Below are positions 16,487 to 25,254 of a stretch of DNA of 64,000 nucleotides, one piece after another. Below the pieces are notes generated by a model. That model made no database searches, had not been told where the DNA came from, and saw only the letters and a program-made list of their open reading frames with translations. The stretch's first letter is position 1. Each line of letters opens with the position of its first letter. The translations under genes were made by a program, and so were the position numbers. Origin of the DNA: a virus. The DNA lies in IMG/VR virus record IMGVR_UViG_3300037010_001702, positions 124,001-188,000 of that record. One strand, written 5' to 3'.

Positions 16487-16520
16487 AAAGGGCTCCTTAT
16501 TTAAGGGAGCCCTTTTCTTT
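16487..16520. terminator. Bidirectional terminator between convergent genes
   Basis: AAAGGGCTCC (16487-16496) pairs with GGAGCCCTTT (16506-16515), and the stem extends through TTA/TAA with one bulged G. A T-rich tail follows on the plus strand and an A-rich flank serves the minus strand. It lies between convergent transcripts. Confidence 0.75.
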
Positions 16521-16552
16521 TGCCTCTACAAGTGTCTGAATTCGAGGCGCGA

Positions 16553-16777
16553 TCAGAATACTGGGAACATTGTCTTTGAAGCTATCTTCAATCGTTCATT
16601 GATAAACTCAACGGCCATTTCACGTTCTCCTTGGGACATTAGGAGCACTTGGTGATAAGACCAAGCACCTCTTGAGTAGTATGAAATTTCAAGAGCTGAC
16701 TTAACGAGCATCTTGATCTCGGCGCCGAGCTTTACGATCAGGTTTTGCACGGCTCCAATGTCCCCCAGTCTAATCAT
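16553..16777 (-). CDS. Small late protein coupled to gp26
   Basis: This 74-residue protein, rich in helix-forming residues (AWSYHQVLLMSQGEREMAVE; FINERLKIASK), overlaps the gp26-like stop by four bases. In T4-like phages a small gene next to gene 26 is often a baseplate-hub assembly factor (gp51-type) or tail-assembly chaperone partner. The 'Y..v..L...ER......I.eR' pattern is common in such proteins. Assignment is by position and size. Confidence 0.5.
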   Translation of the reverse strand: MIRLGDIGAVQNLIVKLGAEIKMLVKSALEISYYSRGAWSYHQVLLMSQGEREMAVEFINERLKIASKTMFPVF

Positions 16778-17556
16778 TCGGTGAAAAAAGACACTGGGTT
16801 GATTGGAATTTCAACCTCAAAATCCTTTCCACAATCCTTGCAAGTGCACTTCCACTTAAGGTCTGGGCCCCAGCTGTTTATCTTCTCAACCTTCTCAGCA
16901 ATTCTAGCCACAAGCGGTGATGAGATGTGTCTAGCCCATTCTTCAATGTGCGCTCTGTCCGTAACACCATCAACTGACTCTATGACACCAAGCAACATCA
17001 TGATAAGGTTGGTTTGTTGGTCTTTAGGTGTAATTGCGGTTTTGTTTGTATTTGCCTTGATCAAGTTGAGAACTTCATCATAGCGATTTGGACGCAGTGT
17101 GACAACTTGTTTGTTTGGTAGCGTAATGGTGTACATCGACTGAATCATGGTTGGATCAACTGACGTCATGTTGTTTATGAGCGTGTCAATGTCAGCGAGG
17201 TAATTGTGGTTCTTTCCGTCAGTACAGAAGTGCTTAGCTGAAAATTCATAGCTTGGACCATATGTAACGACTCGAAGGAAAAGCATGATAGCATCTACAT
17301 CCTTTGACAGTAAGTCTTCAGGTTTATCGATCCCTGTAATACACTGCTTAAAGACTGTCTTAACAGCTTCACCTGAGAAAAGCTGATCAGGGTTCTTCAT
17401 GTTGATTTCGTCCAGCGCACTCATAGGGTGAACGTGAATTTCACCATCCTTTACACCTGGGGATAGTTCACCATTCTTGTAAAACATTCCTTTTGATGGA
17501 AGCTGAAAGATTCTGCCTGGTAGGCGTAGATTGGCTAAAAGTGGATTTTCTGACAT
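16774..17556 (-). CDS. gp26: Baseplate hub protein gp26-like
   Basis: The 260-residue protein begins with RLPGRIFQLPSKGMFYKNGE and HVHPMSALDEINMKNPDQLF, then GEAVKTVFKQCI. This is the arrangement of the T4-type baseplate protein family that includes gp26. The C-terminus contains CTCKDCGKDFEVEI, a four-residue-spaced Cys knuckle (CxCxxC) that may bind zinc. It is the first gene of a two-gene leftward unit facing the tape-measure gene, and its AGGAG site is well placed. A hub or tail-assembly-chaperone role is expected from the family. Confidence 0.7.
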   Translation of the reverse strand: MSENPLLANLRLPGRIFQLPSKGMFYKNGELSPGVKDGEIHVHPMSALDEINMKNPDQLFSGEAVKTVFKQCITGIDKPEDLLSKDVDAIMLFLRVVTYGPSYEFSAKHFCTDGKNHNYLADIDTLINNMTSVDPTMIQSMYTITLPNKQVVTLRPNRYDEVLNLIKANTNKTAITPKDQQTNLIMMLLGVIESVDGVTDRAHIEEWARHISSPLVARIAEKVEKINSWGPDLKWKCTCKDCGKDFEVEIPINPVSFFTE

Positions 17557-17589
17557 CCTGTTCTCCTATTTTTTGTTATCTGATTATGT

Positions 17590-17597
17590 AATAAATA
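17590..17597 (+). promoter_or_regulatory. Late promoter (AATAAATA) for the tape-measure gene
   Basis: AATAAATA 46 bp upstream of the 17644 start; transcription should begin near 17604, facing a leftward box at 17611-17618. Confidence 0.65.
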
Positions 17598-17610
17598 ATT
17601 TGTTATTCTA

Positions 17611-17618
17611 TATTTACA
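17611..17618 (-). promoter_or_regulatory. Candidate leftward late promoter (TGTAAATA)
   Basis: The minus strand reads TGTAAATA about 55 bp upstream of the gp26 start. The same GTAAATA form precedes the LysM gene at 29177, which supports it as a weaker variant. Confidence 0.45.
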
Positions 17619-17643
17619 TCAAACTGGACTCTTTCAGAATCAC

Positions 17644-20568
17644 ATGGCGACACTAGATCAATCAGATTTAAAACTACTAAGTAAGGCCTTCTCTGATGCT
17701 CTTCACTCTGCGGGGGCATTGGGCAAGTCTGGCTTTGGTGCTCCTTCGAAGCCATACATTGGCGATAAGGCTCGTCGATCCAACAGGGAAAATGATAGTG
17801 CTCAGGACAATGTAACAGATGGACTCAGGAAATCATTTAAGGCGCTAAAGCAATCTACGGCCAGTTTGACCAAACTAGCCGAGACGTACTACAAAGCAGA
17901 CGTTCTTTCACAAGAATATCAGAATGCCGAGAAAAAGTTCACCGAGGCAATAAAGGATTCAACTAACTACCTTGATGCATACACTACCAGGGTAGCTAAG
18001 ATGGCAAGTCTTGATCTACCAGCGCAAGCATGGGCTATCAAGCGGCTAGTCGACTCTTCCTCATCATTTTCATCTAAGCTTGCTAAGTCACAGCAGGCAG
18101 CGTCTCTTCTAAGCGCATCTCTTATTAGCAATCACAAGGGATTAGAAGAGGGCACTGGTGAATATGGTGTCTTTATTGAAAGATTATCCAATGCTGCTAA
18201 TGGAATGAGTGAGCAGTTCCTTAAGCAAGAACAGATGTGGGATGACTTGGCAGGTGGTATCAGGGATAACCTTGGACCAGAAGACTTTGCTAGACTTCGC
18301 ACTAGACTTGGCGAAGCTGGAACAACTCTCACCAAGAATTTTGAAGGACTTAGCGGACTTGGTATCAAGAACATTCATGACCTAGCTTCACTAGGTAGCA
18401 CTCAAGGCGCGACGTTCAGAGGATCAGCTGCAGCTGGGCATGAGGATGAACTCGGTAAAGTTCTTCTCGCAACGGTTAAGGAGCTTACCGTTAAGGGTTA
18501 TTCAATTAACGGTCTCAAGGCTTCTAATGGCATTGAAATTTCTGATACGGATATTAGACACTTTGTTGCTGATACAGCTACAGCAGCCGCAGCACTTTCT
18601 GACTTTGCAAAAACTGCTGAAGTAGATACTTTACGTCTTGACACTGCAGCGAAAGATGCGGCGACGGTTACTGGAAGGCTTGCCATGAAATTGCAAGGCT
18701 TTTCAAAGGATATCACTGGAACATTTTTACGGCATCTAGGATCCGATGCAGCAGCAGCAAAAGGCGCTGCAAGATTAAAGGATGGTTTAACGCAGACCTA
18801 TAATGAGTTGACATCATTCAATATGGCACAGGTGCCAGCTAGCTTTGGCCAAGTTGCAGAAATAGCTGTTAGAATGGGACTAAGCTTCGAACAAGCTACA
18901 AAGTTTCTTCAAGACAACCAGCACGCCCTAGCACTTCTTGGCCCGCAACAGTTTTCAGTTCTGCGCGCTTCTCTCGGCGAATCATTCCAAAAATTTGGCT
19001 ACAACCTTGAGCAGTCTTCAACCCTAATTGGTCCAGCTCTTCAGATGGCGATTGCTTCTGGTGGCGTTGACCTCCAAGATAAAAATGCTGTACGGGGTTT
19101 TGTTGATACAACATTAGAGTCATTCAGTAGAGTATCAGCTGCAACAGGTGCTACGGCAGATGAATTCTTCAAGGTACATACCGCGCTTCTAAATTCAGAA
19201 GGTGTATCAAGAACACTTCTTGGTCTAGGTAAGTCTCAAGCAGCTCAATATGCTAAGAGCATTACACTGGCCACCCAGGAAATTGCGGTTAGAACTGGTT
19301 CATTGGCACTTGCTCAACAGCTAGTTCAAGAACAGGAAAGTGCAAAGCGTGAGGACATTGACTCTCGTGTAACAGAAGCAGCTCAACTATCTCAACTTGC
19401 TCAACAACTGGGTTATGGTAGTGAAGACGCAAATAGACTTTACCAAACTATCCTTGCTGGTAATGCAGCCTCGCAGCAAGATCAGGAATGGATGAGAAAA
19501 ATTCTTCCTGAAATGTCAAAGCGCAATGCTGAAAATGCTAACCAATACGCCGGTACTGGAAATATTTCTGGACAGATTAGCACAGAACTTCTTCACAAGG
19601 CATTTGAACCTGATGGTGCATTTGGCAAGTTGTTGAAGGGTAATGAAGAAGTTGCGCGTCTTGGACAGTCCAACGCTCTTCTAAGTCAAGAGCAAGCTGC
19701 AGCTGCAGCTAAGGCAGCCCAAGGAAGCAAGATTGGCGCTGAAACATCATCCTTTATAAATTCAATTGGGGCATTCTTTAACAATGGCTTTGTAAAAATT
19801 ATCACTGGGACCGGCCTTGCTATTACTGCACTGGGCATTCAGTCTATCTTCGCAGCACGATCTCTTGGTAGTATGGCTGGTAGCGGACTTCTTAGCAATG
19901 TCAAATCACTTCTTGGTATGGGTGGTGCAGCAGCTACCACCGGAACAACTGTTGCTGGGTCTGCGGCAGGTGGTCTTGCTGCAGGTGGTGGGCTTCTTGC
20001 TACTCTAAAGGGCGGTGTGGGTAGTGCTGCTGCTGGAGTAGCTAATCGTGGTCCCGGTGCTCTTAAGATGGGACTTGGTGGCGCATTGCTTGGACTTGGT
20101 GGTGATCTTGCTACTGGAGCAGGATATAACAATGTTGGTGCCGTTGCAGGAATTGGAGCTGACGCTCTTTCAGGTGCAGCTCTTGGCGGTCTTCTTGGCC
20201 CAATTGGTGCAGTCATTGGTGGTCTTGCTGGAGCTGGTTACGGCCTTTACAGCCATATAGGTGAGTTTGGAAACTCAAACATACCATCTCCTAACTCTCC
20301 CTTAATCGCAGGTCAGCCTGACAATGGGTCACAAGCAGGAACAGTAAATAACCAGTCTGAACAACCAGCTCAAGCATCAGCTTCTGGAATCAATAATGTA
20401 TCTGATCCTGCGGCAATTCAACAGCTGACGATGATTGCTGAAAATACAGCTCTCTCAGCCAAGATTCTTCAGCAGATAATGGACAGCGGAACAAGAGGCA
20501 CCCAGCTCTCACCTATGGCGGCAGGTCAACGTACTACTGCTTATGATTATCAAACTGGGCGACGTTAA
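17644..20568 (+). CDS. Tail tape-measure protein (gp29-like role)
   Basis: A 974-residue protein, long and mainly helical with an alanine/serine/glutamine-rich body, followed at about residues 700-870 by hydrophobic glycine/alanine-rich segments (IITGTGLAITALGIQSIFAA; AALGGLLGPIGAVIGGLAGA). Helical coil plus late transmembrane-like segments is typical of tape-measure proteins, which fix tail length and may line the ejection channel. It is larger than T4 gp29 (590 residues), which would imply a longer tail if length scales in the usual way. It lies between the gp26 pair and the portal gene. Confidence 0.75.
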   Translation: MATLDQSDLKLLSKAFSDALHSAGALGKSGFGAPSKPYIGDKARRSNRENDSAQDNVTDGLRKSFKALKQSTASLTKLAETYYKADVLSQEYQNAEKKFTEAIKDSTNYLDAYTTRVAKMASLDLPAQAWAIKRLVDSSSSFSSKLAKSQQAASLLSASLISNHKGLEEGTGEYGVFIERLSNAANGMSEQFLKQEQMWDDLAGGIRDNLGPEDFARLRTRLGEAGTTLTKNFEGLSGLGIKNIHDLASLGSTQGATFRGSAAAGHEDELGKVLLATVKELTVKGYSINGLKASNGIEISDTDIRHFVADTATAAAALSDFAKTAEVDTLRLDTAAKDAATVTGRLAMKLQGFSKDITGTFLRHLGSDAAAAKGAARLKDGLTQTYNELTSFNMAQVPASFGQVAEIAVRMGLSFEQATKFLQDNQHALALLGPQQFSVLRASLGESFQKFGYNLEQSSTLIGPALQMAIASGGVDLQDKNAVRGFVDTTLESFSRVSAATGATADEFFKVHTALLNSEGVSRTLLGLGKSQAAQYAKSITLATQEIAVRTGSLALAQQLVQEQESAKREDIDSRVTEAAQLSQLAQQLGYGSEDANRLYQTILAGNAASQQDQEWMRKILPEMSKRNAENANQYAGTGNISGQISTELLHKAFEPDGAFGKLLKGNEEVARLGQSNALLSQEQAAAAAKAAQGSKIGAETSSFINSIGAFFNNGFVKIITGTGLAITALGIQSIFAARSLGSMAGSGLLSNVKSLLGMGGAAATTGTTVAGSAAGGLAAGGGLLATLKGGVGSAAAGVANRGPGALKMGLGGALLGLGGDLATGAGYNNVGAVAGIGADALSGAALGGLLGPIGAVIGGLAGAGYGLYSHIGEFGNSNIPSPNSPLIAGQPDNGSQAGTVNNQSEQPAQASASGINNVSDPAAIQQLTMIAENTALSAKILQQIMDSGTRGTQLSPMAAGQRTTAYDYQTGRR

Positions 20569-20584
20569 TAAAGAGAACAACTAA

Positions 20585-22201
20585 ATGGCATCTTGGACTA
20601 ATTACTGGAGAATTGTAACTCCGCCATCAAGAAAAACTTCCTATTCACAGCCAGCTACTGTGACAATGGATGATGGTATGAATTTGAATTCTGCAGGTTA
20701 CGCGGCCTTCTCAACGGTATCCTGGTTTACGAACCTCATGAAGGGAGCAACAGCTCGTCTTCAACGCTATAAGCAGTATGAAGCGATGGACCTTGGGGAT
20801 ATCTCCAGAGCGCTCGACATCATCGCTGAAGAAATGTCAAACCCAGACAAAAAGACCGGTTTGCCATTCATCATTGACTATCAGACTGAAGAGAATCAAG
20901 AAATTCCCGGCACGACAGTAACAACTCTTAGAGCTGCCCTCCGTCACTGGGCAAAGTTTCACAACCTTAACAAGCGCATCTTTAACACAGCTCGTGTCAT
21001 GGTTAAGTATGGTGACTGCTTCTTTCGCAAGACATCTGATACCAAGAAATGGGAATACGTTGATCCAACACGAGTGATCGGCATTGAAATTGACACTGAA
21101 GGTGAGAAGGTAGCTTATCATATCCGTCCATCAAGCTTCAGAAATACCGTCTCGGGAAATACTGGCAAGCAAGAGTCAGTTGAAATTACTCCTGCGGCAG
21201 CAATGATTCACTTCACCTTGTCAGATGACACTGGCGATTCGGCTCCATTCGGTCTTTCAGTACTTCAACCAGCATTCAAGGACTATCAAAAGTTATCCAT
21301 GCTGGAAGACTCATCGATTATTTACCGCATTGTAAGAGCACCAGAGCGCAGAGTGTTCTACATTGACGTTGGTAACATGCCACCTCAACGTGTCAAGCAG
21401 TACCTTGAACAGATTCGTAATGACATTCGCCAAAAGAGAATGCCAAGCCAGAACAATGCTAATCAAACTGATTCAACCTACAACCCAGAGTCAATTCAGG
21501 AAGACATCTTCTTCCCAACGACAGCAGCTGGACGTGGTTCACGAGTTGAAACTCTTCCTGGTGGTACTACGTGGGAAATTCCTGAGCTTGATTACTTCCA
21601 GAACAAGGTCTTCCGTGCTCTTCGAGTACCTACTTCCTACATGAAGGGCGCAGATGCAGCTACAGCTGGTGCAGCCTACACCGATGGTAAGACCGGTGTT
21701 GCTTACATGGAAGAACGTATCTTTGGTAACTTCATCCAGCGTCTTCAAACGTGTTTAGAAGAAGTACTTGATGAACAGTTCAAGATTTATCTTCAGGTTA
21801 CGGGTATCAACATCGATACCGACATGTTCAAGATCAAGCTTCCAGAACCACAGAACTTCGACCTTTACCGTCAAGCAGCTCTTGACACCGACTTGATTAC
21901 CTCGTTCAAGGCAATTGAAGATACGAAGTACCTGAGCCGTAGATTCATCTTGAAGCGTTACCTAGGTCTCACTGAAGATGACATCCAGATGAATGAAACG
22001 CTTCTTAAGCAAGAAACGAACATTAAGGACGCTACTGTCGGTGAACTACAACAAATTTATGACCCAGCAGTCTATGACAATCGTGAGAAGATCAGCGTAG
22101 AAGCTCCTCCAGAGGAGGAAGGTGGTGGGGCTGGAGAGGAGGAAGCTCCAGAAATCAATACAGAAGTATCCGGTGGTGAAGATGAAGCTCCAGCAACATA
22201 A
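20585..22201 (+). CDS. gp20: Portal protein gp20
   Basis: The 538-residue protein has classical T4-type portal segments: DISRALDIIAEEMSNPD, DYQTEENQEIPGTT and YGDCFFRKTSDTKKWEYVDP in the stem and wing region, IRAPERRVFYIDVGNMPP-like VRAPERRVFYIDVGNMPP near the middle, then DYFQNKVFRALRVPTSYMKG. The portal dodecamer nucleates the prohead and is the packaging channel. The C-terminal 40 residues are acidic and low-complexity (PPEEEGGGAGEEEAPE). The length matches T4 gp20 (524 residues). It starts 16 bp after the tape-measure gene. Confidence 0.95.
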   Translation: MASWTNYWRIVTPPSRKTSYSQPATVTMDDGMNLNSAGYAAFSTVSWFTNLMKGATARLQRYKQYEAMDLGDISRALDIIAEEMSNPDKKTGLPFIIDYQTEENQEIPGTTVTTLRAALRHWAKFHNLNKRIFNTARVMVKYGDCFFRKTSDTKKWEYVDPTRVIGIEIDTEGEKVAYHIRPSSFRNTVSGNTGKQESVEITPAAAMIHFTLSDDTGDSAPFGLSVLQPAFKDYQKLSMLEDSSIIYRIVRAPERRVFYIDVGNMPPQRVKQYLEQIRNDIRQKRMPSQNNANQTDSTYNPESIQEDIFFPTTAAGRGSRVETLPGGTTWEIPELDYFQNKVFRALRVPTSYMKGADAATAGAAYTDGKTGVAYMEERIFGNFIQRLQTCLEEVLDEQFKIYLQVTGINIDTDMFKIKLPEPQNFDLYRQAALDTDLITSFKAIEDTKYLSRRFILKRYLGLTEDDIQMNETLLKQETNIKDATVGELQQIYDPAVYDNREKISVEAPPEEEGGGAGEEEAPEINTEVSGGEDEAPAT

Positions 22202-22202
22202 T

Positions 22203-22234
22203 TTATAAGGGAGCACAAGGTTCCCTTATAAATA
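22203..22234 (+). promoter_or_regulatory. Hairpin overlapping a late promoter upstream of gp21
   Basis: A 10-bp perfect stem (22203-22212 with 22222-22231) directly follows the portal gene. Its right arm runs into TATAAATA at 22227-22234, 30 bp before the gp21 start. The terminator-like hairpin and the late promoter share bases. Confidence 0.65.
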
Positions 22235-22264
22235 ATTCATCAGAAATGCACAGGAGATTTCCCA

Positions 22265-22879
22265 GTGAAACAACAACTTCTAATTGAACACCTTACACCA
22301 GCCGCAGCGGCTCTTGTAGAATCACGCGATATGGAGAAGAATCTTTACTTGGCGGGCCGTATTATGGCTGCTGAGCAAAAGAATCTTAACCAGCGCGTGT
22401 ACCCTAAAGCTGAGATCGCCCGCGCCGTAAGTCTCATTGCTGAAAAAGCAAAGGAAGGTGCTTTCATTATGGGTGAACTTAACCACCCAGACAACCTTTC
22501 AGTTGACCTTAAAAATGTCTCTCATATTATCACAGAAGCTTGGATGGATGGCGCCAACGCTATCGGTAAGTGCAAGATTTTGAATACACCATCTGGTCTC
22601 ATCGTTCAGAATCTTATCTCCGGTGGTGTTAAGCTTGGCGTATCATCTCGGGGTACTGGCAATGTAACAACAGAGGGTGTAGTTGAAGATTTCGCTTTCG
22701 TTACTCTTGACATCGTAGCTCAACCTTCAGGCCCAGGCTGTTACCCAGATGTTGTCCGTGAATCTGTTGAAAACACAAAAATTCTTACTCTTGCAGAAGC
22801 AGTTCAGTACGACAAGAAAGCTCAGAAGTATTTGACTTCTGAAATTCAAAAGTTCATCTCTTCACTTACGAGAAAATAA
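22265..22879 (+). CDS. gp21: Prohead core protease gp21
   Basis: A 204-residue serine protease of the T4 prohead/herpes assemblin (S78/U9-type) group. The catalytic regions are visible as GELNHPDNLS (His74) and LGVSSRGTG (Ser127/128). It cleaves scaffold, capsid and internal proteins at (I/L)-x-E sites during head maturation, and many proteins in this window end their N-terminal peptide at such a site. The start is a GTG preceded by AGGAG. The gene lies between portal and core genes, as in T4. Confidence 0.93.
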   Translation: MKQQLLIEHLTPAAAALVESRDMEKNLYLAGRIMAAEQKNLNQRVYPKAEIARAVSLIAEKAKEGAFIMGELNHPDNLSVDLKNVSHIITEAWMDGANAIGKCKILNTPSGLIVQNLISGGVKLGVSSRGTGNVTTEGVVEDFAFVTLDIVAQPSGPGCYPDVVRESVENTKILTLAEAVQYDKKAQKYLTSEIQKFISSLTRK

Positions 22880-22881
22880 TC

Positions 22882-23145
22882 GTGCTAATTAAACAATTAC
22901 TTTGCATCAACGAAGCGTACCAAGAGTCTTCAGACTTTGATGCAGCTTATACTGCAATTCAAAAGCATCTTAAAGATGCTAAAGCTATTGTCCAGTCTGC
23001 TAATTGGAGAAAGCATATGCAAGATGCTGATAGCAATTTTGGTACATCAAGTATTCAATATTCTCAGGATGCACTTAAATCATTGAATGAAGCTATTGCT
23101 GCATTTGAAGAATTCTATAACCACATTGAAAAGGTAGCACAATGA
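22882..23145 (+). CDS. Putative prohead core/internal protein
   Basis: An 87-residue helical protein starting (GTG) LIKQLLCINEAYQ. The N-terminal LLxINE-A resembles a gp21-cleavable capsid-targeting peptide (I-N-E|A). It has no enzymatic motif. It starts 2 bp after gp21 and overlaps the next gene by four bases, a position in which T4 encodes core proteins. A minor core or internal head protein is likely. Confidence 0.6.
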   Translation: MLIKQLLCINEAYQESSDFDAAYTAIQKHLKDAKAIVQSANWRKHMQDADSNFGTSSIQYSQDALKSLNEAIAAFEEFYNHIEKVAQ

Positions 23146-23744
23146 ACAACTTAAGAATTAGACAACTAGCAGGTCTTTCAACAGACCGCGCAGCCTTGGT
23201 CGAAGCAAAGAAGGCTAAGTTTATTGACACGGCAGAAACCAAGGAAGAACCACCAGAAGGTTTGTTCGCCACTGGTTCAAAGGCAAAGATCGTTAAGTGG
23301 TTGAAGTCCAACCACAAGGACCTTAAGAGCGCAATGTCTGCTCTTAACTTCTACATTAACCGTGCTGGTAAGAACCTTGATGAAGACCGTAAGGCAGTGC
23401 TTGACTCTTGCAAGGAAGCACTTGAAAAAGCATTTGCTGTTAAGGAAAGTTCAGAATTCCTTCGCAAGATTGCTGGTCTTTCACCTATCATTGAATCTGA
23501 TGAAGTTGAAGACACAGCAGATGGCGAGGGTGATGAGGGCGAGGGTGATGAGGGCGAAGAAGAACTTCCAGCCGTTATCAGGAAGATTGCCAAGGCCGCC
23601 GAAGGTAAGGAAGGCGAAGAGCTTGAAGAACTTCTTATGAAGGTCTATGAAGCTGGCCAGAAGGACGGTAAGAAGCAAGCTGAAGAAGCTGCAAGCAAGA
23701 GTGATTCGGTCGCCGATGCCGAAGATAAGCCAGCTAAAGAGTGA
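23142..23744 (+). CDS. Acidic prohead core protein (gp68-like position)
   Basis: The 200-residue protein begins MNNLRIRQLAGLSTDRAALV, followed by E|AK, a possible gp21 site (L-V-E). It has a helical middle and then a very acidic tract built from repeated GAGGGTGAT units (about 23526-23562, GEGDEGEGDEGEEE). A long Lys/Glu-rich C-terminal helix follows. Charged scaffold proteins of this type (T4 gp67/gp68) are processed to small acidic peptides that remain in the head. The gene is coupled to both neighbours. The position between protease and scaffold supports the call. Confidence 0.6.
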   Translation: MNNLRIRQLAGLSTDRAALVEAKKAKFIDTAETKEEPPEGLFATGSKAKIVKWLKSNHKDLKSAMSALNFYINRAGKNLDEDRKAVLDSCKEALEKAFAVKESSEFLRKIAGLSPIIESDEVEDTADGEGDEGEGDEGEEELPAVIRKIAKAAEGKEGEELEELLMKVYEAGQKDGKKQAEEAASKSDSVADAEDKPAKE

Positions 23745-23915
23745 TGAAGCTTCATCAAGTCAAAGAAGGTATTAAGTCCGTTGAAGAGCTAAAAGGTCTT
23801 ACACGAGAAGCTTAGCTCTTCAACCAATAAATACCGTGCGCTCAAGACACCTGCCACTCTAAAGGGCGTGCAGAATGTCGAAGACAAGACCGAGAAAGCT
23901 CTCGATCAAAAATAA
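23744..23915 (+). pseudogene. Small core-type ORF interrupted by a +1 frameshift
   Basis: An ATG overlapping the previous stop opens MKLHQVKEGIKSVEELKG, which ends at TAG 23813. In the +1 frame, from within 23787-23805 onward, it continues as EKLSSSTNKYRALKTPATLK and VQNVEDKTEKALDQK to TAA 23913-23915. The likely cause is one extra base in the run at 23788-23793. Joined, it would be about 57 residues of core-like composition. A programmed shift is possible, but no known slippery motif is present. Confidence 0.5.
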
Positions 23916-23984
23916 TCAACGCCGTTTAAAGAGGTCGGCTAAACCTCTAAAACCCATTGGCTCATAGCCTAAGGAGATAACAAT

Positions 23985-24176
23985 ATGGATAAGCGCGAGG
24001 CCCTAAAAAGCATGCTCAACAATTTGATCAATGATAAGCCAGAAGAGGCAGCTCTTGATCTTCATGGTTACATGACAGTAAAGATGCAAGAAATTTCAGG
24101 AATTGGCAAATTAGCCACATCCGCTCCAACAGATGAAGAGCAAATTACTGTTGGTAATGAAAGTGAAACAGAGTAA
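23985..24176 (+). CDS. Small prohead core protein
   Basis: A 63-residue protein starting MDKREALKSMLNNLINDKPE, with an acidic C-terminus (TDEEQITVGNESETE). An AGGAG site lies 7 bp before the ATG. Its place between the acidic core gene and the scaffold gene 22, and its length, fit the gp67 (PIP)-type core peptides of T4-like phages, but sequence similarity is too short to be firm. Confidence 0.55.
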   Translation: MDKREALKSMLNNLINDKPEEAALDLHGYMTVKMQEISGIGKLATSAPTDEEQITVGNESETE

Positions 24177-24234
24177 GTTTGAAGTTTGATAGCATATAAA
24201 GTATGCTTGATTTTTATGGAATTTTACGCGTTTG

Positions 24235-24242
24235 TATAAATA
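24235..24242 (+). promoter_or_regulatory. Late promoter (TATAAATA) for scaffold and capsid genes
   Basis: A perfect TATAAATA in the 178-bp gap before gene 22. The gap also holds three ACGCG copies (near 24226, 24257 and 24292) of unknown meaning. Confidence 0.75.
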
Positions 24243-24354
24243 AAATTGTACGTTTCACGCGATGTTTATTTTTAAATATTGAACGCGTTAAAGTTCTAAG
24301 CCATTAAAGACGGCTATTCAGTCTTTAATTCCCCCAACAATAAAGGAGAACTGC

Positions 24355-25233
24355 ATGGATTTAATCCTTCAGAAATTGCTAAACTCTGAGCTATTAAGCG
24401 AAGAGGCAAGAGCAGAAATCTCTACCCAATGGACAGCTTCCGTCGAACAGTATAAAACTACTGTTCGTGAAGAAGTTACCCTTGCAGTAAGAGGTGAAAT
24501 TGCTGAACAGTGGGCTAACGAACGCGACAGCTTGATTGAGAACGTCGAAACTTTCGTTGCTAAGAAACTTGAAGAAGAAATCGAAGAGCTTCGTCATGAC
24601 ATCGAACGCTTCCGCGACCTTGAAGCAGAATATGCTGAAAAGATCGTTGAAGAAAAGCATGCTATGGCTGAGACCCTTTCAGAAGAACTCGACCAATTAG
24701 TAGATAAGATGGACGCATTCTTTGACCTTCGTTTGACCGAAGAGTTCAAGGAACTTCGCGAAGATCTTGAAATCGTTAAGCAAAACGAATTTGGTCGCAA
24801 AATCTTCGAAGCATTCGCTACTGAATTCAACACTGCACATATCGACGAAGATTCAACTCAATCTAAGTTACAAGCGGCCGTAGCTAAACTAAGCGACGCA
24901 GAATCCACAATCGCTAAGCTTGAAGAATCTTCAGCTAAGTTGATTCGCGAATCTAAATTAGAAAAAATACTTGCTCCTCTTCAAGGAAAGAAACGCGAGC
25001 AAATGTCCTTCGTTCTTCAGAACGTAGAGACTGCGCGTCTTGAAGAAGCATTCAATCACTTCATTGGCCGTGTTCTAAAGGAAGAGCAATCTCCTGCAGT
25101 ACGCCAAGAAGCAGATGCTAAGGCTCTCACCGAGTCTGTTGTTGTAACTGGTGATGAGCTTTCTGCTCCAACCAAAACTGTAGCTAGCGATAAGCATTCT
25201 GAATTAAGAAGACTTGCTGGCATGAACTCTTAA
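24355..25233 (+). CDS. gp22: Prohead scaffold core protein gp22
   Basis: A 292-residue, very acidic, almost wholly helical protein (for example KKLEEEIEELRHDIERFRDL) preceding the major capsid gene, as T4 gene 22 does. The N-terminus (LLNSELLSEEARAEI) contains L-x-E sites for gp21, as expected of a scaffold that is degraded after head assembly. AAGGAG lies 6 bp before the ATG. The length is close to T4 gp22 (269 residues). Confidence 0.88.
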   Translation: MDLILQKLLNSELLSEEARAEISTQWTASVEQYKTTVREEVTLAVRGEIAEQWANERDSLIENVETFVAKKLEEEIEELRHDIERFRDLEAEYAEKIVEEKHAMAETLSEELDQLVDKMDAFFDLRLTEEFKELREDLEIVKQNEFGRKIFEAFATEFNTAHIDEDSTQSKLQAAVAKLSDAESTIAKLEESSAKLIRESKLEKILAPLQGKKREQMSFVLQNVETARLEEAFNHFIGRVLKEEQSPAVRQEADAKALTESVVVTGDELSAPTKTVASDKHSELRRLAGMNS

Positions 25234-25254
25234 TTAGTCCTAAGGAGAATTTCA

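Noticed and set aside
23520-23570. GAGGGTGAT repeats as a DNA-level regulatory element
   Set aside because: They are in frame and encode the GEGDEG acidic tract of the core protein; coding low complexity explains them.
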